Shown: in pieces, positions 6,344-9,332 of the stretch
How the letters are laid out: every line of letters begins with the position of its first letter
How positions within the stretch are numbered: the stretch's first letter is position 1
Assembly (NCBI GenBank): GCA_025963815.1
Contig: JAOQAA010000250.1
Coordinates: forward strand, 1 to 9,332
Length of the DNA stretch: 9,332 bases
DNA from: Capsulimonas sp.
Lineage (GTDB): Bacteria > Armatimonadota > Armatimonadia > Armatimonadales > Capsulimonadaceae
Direction of reading: 5' to 3'
Made by a program: the position numbers and the translations under genes
Notes under the pieces: model-generated
The model's input: the letters and a program-made list of their open reading frames with translations, nothing else
Told to the model about the DNA's origin: nothing
Database searches by the model: none

Positions 6344-6796
6344 TTAGCCTTTCTTGATGCGCAGGCGGAACCGGTAAAGGCCATACCACGCGTTGAGTTT
6401 GTCGTCGTAGAGGTCCGATTGGGACATCAGTAATTCCGCGCGGAATATCCGCCCGGTGGTGAGTGCGAGAGCTTGGCCGTCAAATAGAGCGTTCAGGCTT
6501 TCGGCGATGGCTTCGATCTCGGCGCATTCTGGTTTCTGGGACCAGGCTTCGATGTCGAGGTATTCATCCTCAACGCTGGACGGGCCGCCGGTCTGGATCG
6601 GCGGCCGGAACCGCTTGTCCGGAACTCCCGACGAAATACGGTAGGTGACGCACGGATAGACCGGCGGCGCCAGCGTCTTGTTGCTGTTGAAGATGGCCGG
6701 CGTCGATGGATCGCGCGGCCGTTTAGGAAGAAGGGCCACGAGTGCCGCATCGCTGAGCATTGCCGCCGCGATCGCTGTTTTGGTGGCGAGGCTCAT
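6344..6796 (-). CDS. DUF3168-like tail terminator protein
   Basis: A 150-residue protein encoded after the gp10-like gene and before the main tail tube gene, the usual slot of the tail terminator that caps the finished tube. The N-terminal helix (SLATKTAIAAAMLSDAALVA) is followed by a proline-rich linker and the strand PPVYPCVTYRISSG. The middle section has EDEYLDIEAWSQKPECAEIE and an AIAESLNALFDGQ helix, and the C-terminus ends in WYGLYRFRLRIKKG. The YP-V-YRI strand, a W-S-x-K turn, a helix with LNALFDG and a closing F-LRI strand match the DUF3168 pattern. A perfect AGGAGG lies 6 bases before the ATG at 6796, inside the end of the upstream gene. The 16-base palindromic repeat described separately falls within this coding region, where it encodes an IFRAE segment. 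Confidence 0.78.
   Translation of the reverse strand: MSLATKTAIAAAMLSDAALVALLPKRPRDPSTPAIFNSNKTLAPPVYPCVTYRISSGVPDKRFRPPIQTGGPSSVEDEYLDIEAWSQKPECAEIEAIAESLNALFDGQALALTTGRIFRAELLMSQSDLYDDKLNAWYGLYRFRLRIKKG
6433..6448. repeat. Copy 2 of a 16-base palindromic sequence, inside the terminator gene
   Basis: The 16 bases ATTCCGCGCGGAATAT are identical to 4292..4307. The first 14 bases form a perfect palindrome. This copy lies within the coding sequence of the tail terminator gene and is read there as part of IFRAE. The other copy is intergenic. Confidence 0.6.
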
Positions 6797-7251
6797 TAGT
6801 CGCCTCCTAAGGCATTCGCACGCGCGCTGCTGTTACGCCTATTGGCGTGAAAGTCCGAGTATTGCCGCGCCAAGTTGCCGCCTTTGCTCAGCGACGTTCC
6901 GACCGACGAAGCGCCCAGGCGATTAGCGATGATGTTCAAGATGTCTTTTTCATGGCGGATGATAGTCGGCCAGAGAAACGCCCATTTGCCATTGCGCGCA
7001 AGCTCCAAGAACACGTCGTATTCCATACCGGCGGACAGCACGCCTCGCACGATCGTCGCGCTCGCCTCCGTGACCTCGCCACGGATGCTGTTGGTCGTGT
7101 TGGCCGTCCGGTCGGTGTACGTGTGCTCGCTTTTGGCCCAGCCCTCCAGCGCCGCCATAACCTCATTCATGGCAAGCTCGGCGAGCGCTTGGCGCTCTTT
7201 GATCCACTTGTCGAGATTGGCCAGGACCTGATCCGCGCCTTCTACGCTCAT
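6796..7251 (-). CDS. HK97 gp10-like tail/connector protein
   Basis: A 151-residue protein beginning MSVEGADQVLANLDKW. It has a long N-terminal helix (about residues 5 to 45), then SEHTYTDRTANTTNSIRGEV, a strand reading VRGVLSAGMEYDVFLELA, and NGKWAFLWPTIIRHEKDIL. The order of N-terminal helix, TGNLR/TNSIRG-like strand, Y-xx-FLE-G/NGKWAFLWP and a C-terminal helix is that of the HK97 gp10-like family (PF04883), which acts at the head-tail junction or in tail completion. The ATG at 7251 sits in an ATGA overlap with the previous stop and has GGGAG 7 bases upstream. An alternative ATG at 7278 would add nine residues and lacks this support. The stop TAA overlaps the next ATG by one base. About 30 extra residues at the C-terminus, rich in Asn, Arg and Ala, look flexible. 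Confidence 0.82.
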   Translation of the reverse strand: MSVEGADQVLANLDKWIKERQALAELAMNEVMAALEGWAKSEHTYTDRTANTTNSIRGEVTEASATIVRGVLSAGMEYDVFLELARNGKWAFLWPTIIRHEKDILNIIANRLGASSVGTSLSKGGNLARQYSDFHANRRNSSARANALGGD

Positions 7252-7598
7252 CCGTTGACTCCCGTCTCCAAATCGCACTGAACGCGATCGCCGTAGCGCC
7301 GAATGCGCAGCACCGTCGCGCGTTCCGTTACGGCCGGGTTATCGTCCGATGGGATCAAGGCGATATCTCCCTTTCGCACCGGGGCCTTCTGATCCATGAT
7401 CGAGAGCCTGCGCATCTGATCATCGGTGGCGATTCCGGGCGCCGCTTCGTCCCTTACCACATTCGTTTGTGGGACGCGGTAGACGCGCGCACGGAACGGC
7501 GATCCTGTGATTGCCGTCTCAGTGATCGCCGTTCCCAGCGTCGCGGTGGCGACTTCCGCCCCGCGAAGGATGGGGACTTTGATGTAAACGAGCGGCAT
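7248..7598 (-). CDS. Probable head-closure (stopper) protein
   Basis: A 116-residue protein starting MPLVYIKVPILRGAEV. The second half, PVRKGDIALIPSDDNP then a run of charged short strands ending in CDLETGVNG, looks like a small beta-barrel, the fold of head-closure proteins such as SPP1 gp16. Its position between the adaptor and the gp10-like protein is where the stopper is normally encoded. I do not recognise a specific family. An in-frame ATG further upstream at 7838 would give a 196-residue protein, but that extension is Arg-rich out-of-frame translation of the adaptor gene. The start at 7598 overlaps the adaptor stop by one base, so I chose it. SD support is weak (AGG about 10 bases upstream), consistent with reinitiation. 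The gene ends with ATGA, overlapping the next start by four bases. Confidence 0.7.
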   Translation of the reverse strand: MPLVYIKVPILRGAEVATATLGTAITETAITGSPFRARVYRVPQTNVVRDEAAPGIATDDQMRRLSIMDQKAPVRKGDIALIPSDDNPAVTERATVLRIRRYGDRVQCDLETGVNG

Positions 7599-8284
7599 TA
7601 TAAGGAAACCTGTTTGTAGTCGGCGACGATCGCGTTGAAGTACTCCGCCCACTGATGGGCCTCGCCCGTCAGTGGGCCGGTGTCGCGGCCGCTGGCGTAT
7701 CTCTCTTCTTCGTCGCCGGCCTTGCGGCTGGCCAGCCCCTGAGCGATGGAGATCGCCAGCTGCGGCGCCGCATCCGACGCCGCCTTCGAAATGATCGCCT
7801 GCCAGACGTCTTCGGGGATCGTCAGCGCAAATCCCCACACGCCATCGATGACGATGCTTTCCGGCGCACCGTACTGCGTCGACGCAAATTCGATAAACCG
7901 GAAGGGCTCGCCGTCGTTGATCGCGCTGCTGGGACGCAGCCAGAAGTCACGCCCCTTCGTCAGAACTCTGCCTGCCGAATCGGCAGTGACGCTGACCGTG
8001 AGCGACGTTATGGAAAGGAGACCTCCGGAGAGGAAGAGCTTGCGCCCGCCGCCGTAATGTCCGCCCGCGCCGCGCTCAGGGCCGGGGGGATCGAATACGC
8101 GCACAGACTGCTTGCCAAGGAATGGACGCCAGCCGGTGGCGTTCTGAAACGTCGTGATCGCCGCTTTGACAAACGAGTCGAAGTTGATGGCGTTCAGAGC
8201 GTCGGCAGAGGCGCCGGCGGCGAGCTGCGCACTGGCGATGAACGTCTGCGCATCGCCGCCGCGCGGCCATGAGAGCGTACACAT
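7598..8284 (-). CDS. Head-tail adaptor (connector) protein, gp6/gp15-like
   Basis: This 228-residue protein probably docks on the portal and forms the first connector ring between head and tail. The N-terminal part (about residues 12 to 50) is helical and leads into TGWRPFLGKQSVRVFDPP. A beta-rich middle section follows, with LFLSGGLLSITSLTVSVTAD, a TKGRDFWLRPSSAINDGEP turn, and VIDGVWGFALTIPEDVWQAI. The last 60 residues are helical (KAASDAAPQLAISIAQGLA onward). The layout of an LYLP/LFLS-like strand, a G-DFWL turn, a GVWGF strand and a VP/IPEDV helix is that of phage head-tail adaptors. The ATG at 8284 has GGAGAAG at suitable spacing. The stop TAA shares one base with the next ATG (TAATG), implying translational coupling. 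The family is recognised by pattern, not by a search. Confidence 0.82.
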   Translation of the reverse strand: MCTLSWPRGGDAQTFIASAQLAAGASADALNAINFDSFVKAAITTFQNATGWRPFLGKQSVRVFDPPGPERGAGGHYGGGRKLFLSGGLLSITSLTVSVTADSAGRVLTKGRDFWLRPSSAINDGEPFRFIEFASTQYGAPESIVIDGVWGFALTIPEDVWQAIISKAASDAAPQLAISIAQGLASRKAGDEEERYASGRDTGPLTGEAHQWAEYFNAIVADYKQVSL

Positions 8285-8318
8285 TCGCTTCTTCTCCGGA
8301 AGAGGGAGCCACCAGCGA

Positions 8319-8693
8319 TTAGGGCTGGCGGCGGTATTTGACCTGAGCGCCGATGGCGTAGACGCCGCCGGTCGTCGCGCCGGCCACGGTGACCTTCACG
8401 CGCACATACGGCTTGGAGCCGATGTAGCTGACGCTCTGATCGACGTTGGAAGCCAGAGCGGCCAGCGTGCCGACCATATCGGTCGCGGCGACGGCCGTGA
8501 ACGTAGTGTTGTCGAGACTCTCTTCGAGCGCCGGCGTGTGAGTTCCGTCCGTGATCGTGCCGGGCGTGACGTCGATCTTATTCTCGATAACGTTCGCCAT
8601 GCTGATGGCGGTCCCCGTCGCGGTGGCCGTGACGGCCGCAGGGCGCAGCATATTGACGCGCTTGTAAATGTCCCGGATTGCCTTTGTGGACAT
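8319..8693 (-). CDS. Small virion protein next to capsid, decoration-like (124 aa)
   Basis: A 124-residue protein encoded between the major capsid gene and the head-tail adaptor. The N-terminus is a short basic helix (MSTKAIRDIYKRV). The rest is Thr/Val/Ala-rich and looks beta-stranded, with an ALEESLDNTTFTAVAATDM segment followed by YIGSKPYVRVKVTVAGATTG near the C-terminus. Proteins with this late YIG-K-YVRV-TVAG pattern are common beside phage capsid genes and are usually annotated only as virion structural proteins. A capsid decoration or head-fibre role is inference from position and fold character. The ATG at 8693 has a GGAG about 10 bases upstream, just after the intergenic hairpin. The gene ends with TAA, leaving 34 bases before the adaptor gene. 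Confidence 0.72.
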   Translation of the reverse strand: MSTKAIRDIYKRVNMLRPAAVTATATGTAISMANVIENKIDVTPGTITDGTHTPALEESLDNTTFTAVAATDMVGTLAALASNVDQSVSYIGSKPYVRVKVTVAGATTGGVYAIGAQVKYRRQP

Positions 8694-8719
8694 AGCTGTT
8701 TTTCTCCAGAGATGGAAAC

Positions 8720-8745
8720 GACCGCCCGCTGGGACGCGGGCGGTC
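8720..8745 (-). promoter_or_regulatory. Intergenic hairpin after the capsid gene
   Basis: A perfect 10-bp inverted repeat, GACCGCCCGC paired with GCGGGCGGTC, encloses a 6-base loop. It lies 29 bases after the capsid stop and 26 bases before the next ATG. In the direction of transcription it is followed by GTTTCCATC rather than a run of T, so it is not a standard intrinsic terminator. It could be an attenuator or a 3' stabiliser of the capsid mRNA. The SD of the next gene (TGGAGAAA, near 8705) lies beyond the stem and is left free. Confidence 0.7.
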
Positions 8746-8774
8746 TCGGGAACGATGCGTAGGGTTGAAGGCGC

Positions 8775-9332
8775 TTAGGCCAGCTTCATGCGCGCGAACG
8801 CTTCCTCAAGCACGGGCATACCGTCGACTTCCAGCCGGCCGATATAGCCGGTCTGGTTGGTCTCGGCGTACAGCTGATCGAGGACCTGGATCTGCATGTC
8901 CAGCGCCGTGGCGATGACGTAGCGAGAGAAGTCTCCGAAGATGCCGATGTACTTGCCGGTCGTGAACGTGTTCGGCGCGTACTCGCTCATATGGAACGGC
9001 CGGTCCAGGATCTGCTCCGGCGTCCCCTGGAAGCCGCCGCCCGGTCCAAGGCCGGTCGTCCAGATGTAGTTGTTGTTGGCGTCCTTGAGCTTGCGCGCGG
9101 CTTTGACGACATCGCGATGCAGGATCCAATGCGCTGTTCCCATGTACTGGCTCTTCAGGCTGTACTTCGTATTGATGAAGTCGTCCGCCGTGATCGCGGT
9201 GGAGCCGGCCATCGTGACGTCGCGCGCGGTGCTGATTCCGTTCGCGTCCGCCGTAAATACGCCGAGCGGCTGGTTGGCGCCGCTTCCGGTCAAGAAGCCC
9301 TTCTCCTGCGCAATCCCGAACTTGTAACCCAG
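8775..9332 (-). CDS. HK97-family major capsid protein, C-terminal part (partial)
   Basis: This is the C-terminal 185 residues of the protein that builds the icosahedral head. The reading frame is open to the right edge, so the start and the N-terminal arm lie outside the window. The visible part begins LGYKFGIAQEKGF and continues with a TGSGANQPLGVFT stretch, a signature of HK97 gp5-type capsid proteins (Phage_capsid). It ends with the family's usual tail, an RLEVDGMPVLEEAF segment followed by RMKLA and TAA. A Leu encoded by TTG at 9293 could be mistaken for a start, but it lies inside the conserved block. Being the first gene in the transcribed block, with connector genes following, fits a standard head module. 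Upstream terminase, portal and protease genes would be expected beyond the edge. The family call is from recognised sequence pattern and order. Confidence 0.93.
   Translation of the reverse strand: MGYKFGIAQEKGFLTGSGANQPLGVFTADANGISTARDVTMAGSTAITADDFINTKYSLKSQYMGTAHWILHRDVVKAARKLKDANNNYIWTTGLGPGGGFQGTPEQILDRPFHMSEYAPNTFTTGKYIGIFGDFSRYVIATALDMQIQVLDQLYAETNQTGYIGRLEVDGMPVLEEAFARMKLA

Noticed and set aside
7248..7838. Longer 196-residue version of the head-closure gene
   Set aside because: The first 80 residues are Arg/Gly-rich and overlap the adaptor gene in another frame; the natural start is the TAATG junction at 7598.
7655..8272. 205-codon open frame on the plus strand over the adaptor gene
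   Set aside because: Arg/Ala/Gly-rich shadow frame; the opposite strand encodes a convincing adaptor protein with good start and overlap signals.
8720..8745. Intrinsic terminator after the capsid gene
   Set aside because: The stem is good but no run of T follows on the minus strand, and the structural genes continue directly, so I list it only as a hairpin of unknown role.
1..9332. tRNA genes, CRISPR arrays, insertion sequences, integrase or attachment sites
   Set aside because: None seen. The window is filled by structural genes, with intergenic gaps of 2 to 81 bases.

Overview
The window is one strand-coherent block of tailed-phage (siphovirus-type) structural genes. All genes lie on the minus strand, so transcription runs from the right edge to the left. 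GC content is high by eye, roughly 60%. Shine-Dalgarno sequences are clear, genes are tightly packed, and several junctions are TAATG or ATGA overlaps, so the host is a GC-rich bacterium using ordinary SD-led initiation. No integrase, attachment site, tRNA or host gene is visible. Prophage versus free phage, and the host phylum, cannot be decided here.

Head and connector region (right, 9332 to 6344, in transcription order): the C-terminal part of an HK97-fold major capsid protein, cut by the window edge; a 124-residue small virion or decoration-like protein; a 228-residue head-tail adaptor; a 116-residue probable head-closure (stopper) protein; a 151-residue HK97 gp10-like protein; and a 150-residue DUF3168-like tail terminator. 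From adaptor to terminator each stop overlaps the next start by 1 to 4 bases.

Tail region (6341 to 1): two paralogous tail tube genes in tandem. The first encodes a plain 169-residue tube protein. The second encodes a 484-residue version with two N-terminal fibronectin type III (FN3) domains and a discoidin (F5/8C-like) domain inserted inside the tube fold. An internal GTG with its own SD could also yield a 314-residue form without the FN3 domains. Next come a gpG-like tail assembly chaperone, its -1 frameshift extension (gpGT-like) with an A AAA AAG slippery site and a perfect downstream hairpin, and a tape measure protein of at least 1213 residues that runs off the left edge. The tape measure carries an N-terminal 18-residue tandem repeat, a TP901-type core, hydrophobic segments, a candidate NlpC/P60-like cysteine hydrolase and long coiled coils.

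The most unusual features are the decorated tube paralog with a possible dual start, the well-formed frameshift signal whose product leads by ATGA into the tape measure start, hairpins immediately after both the capsid and main tube genes, and a 16-base palindromic sequence present twice. No stretch over 300 bases lacks a gene. The longest intergenic gap is 81 bases.
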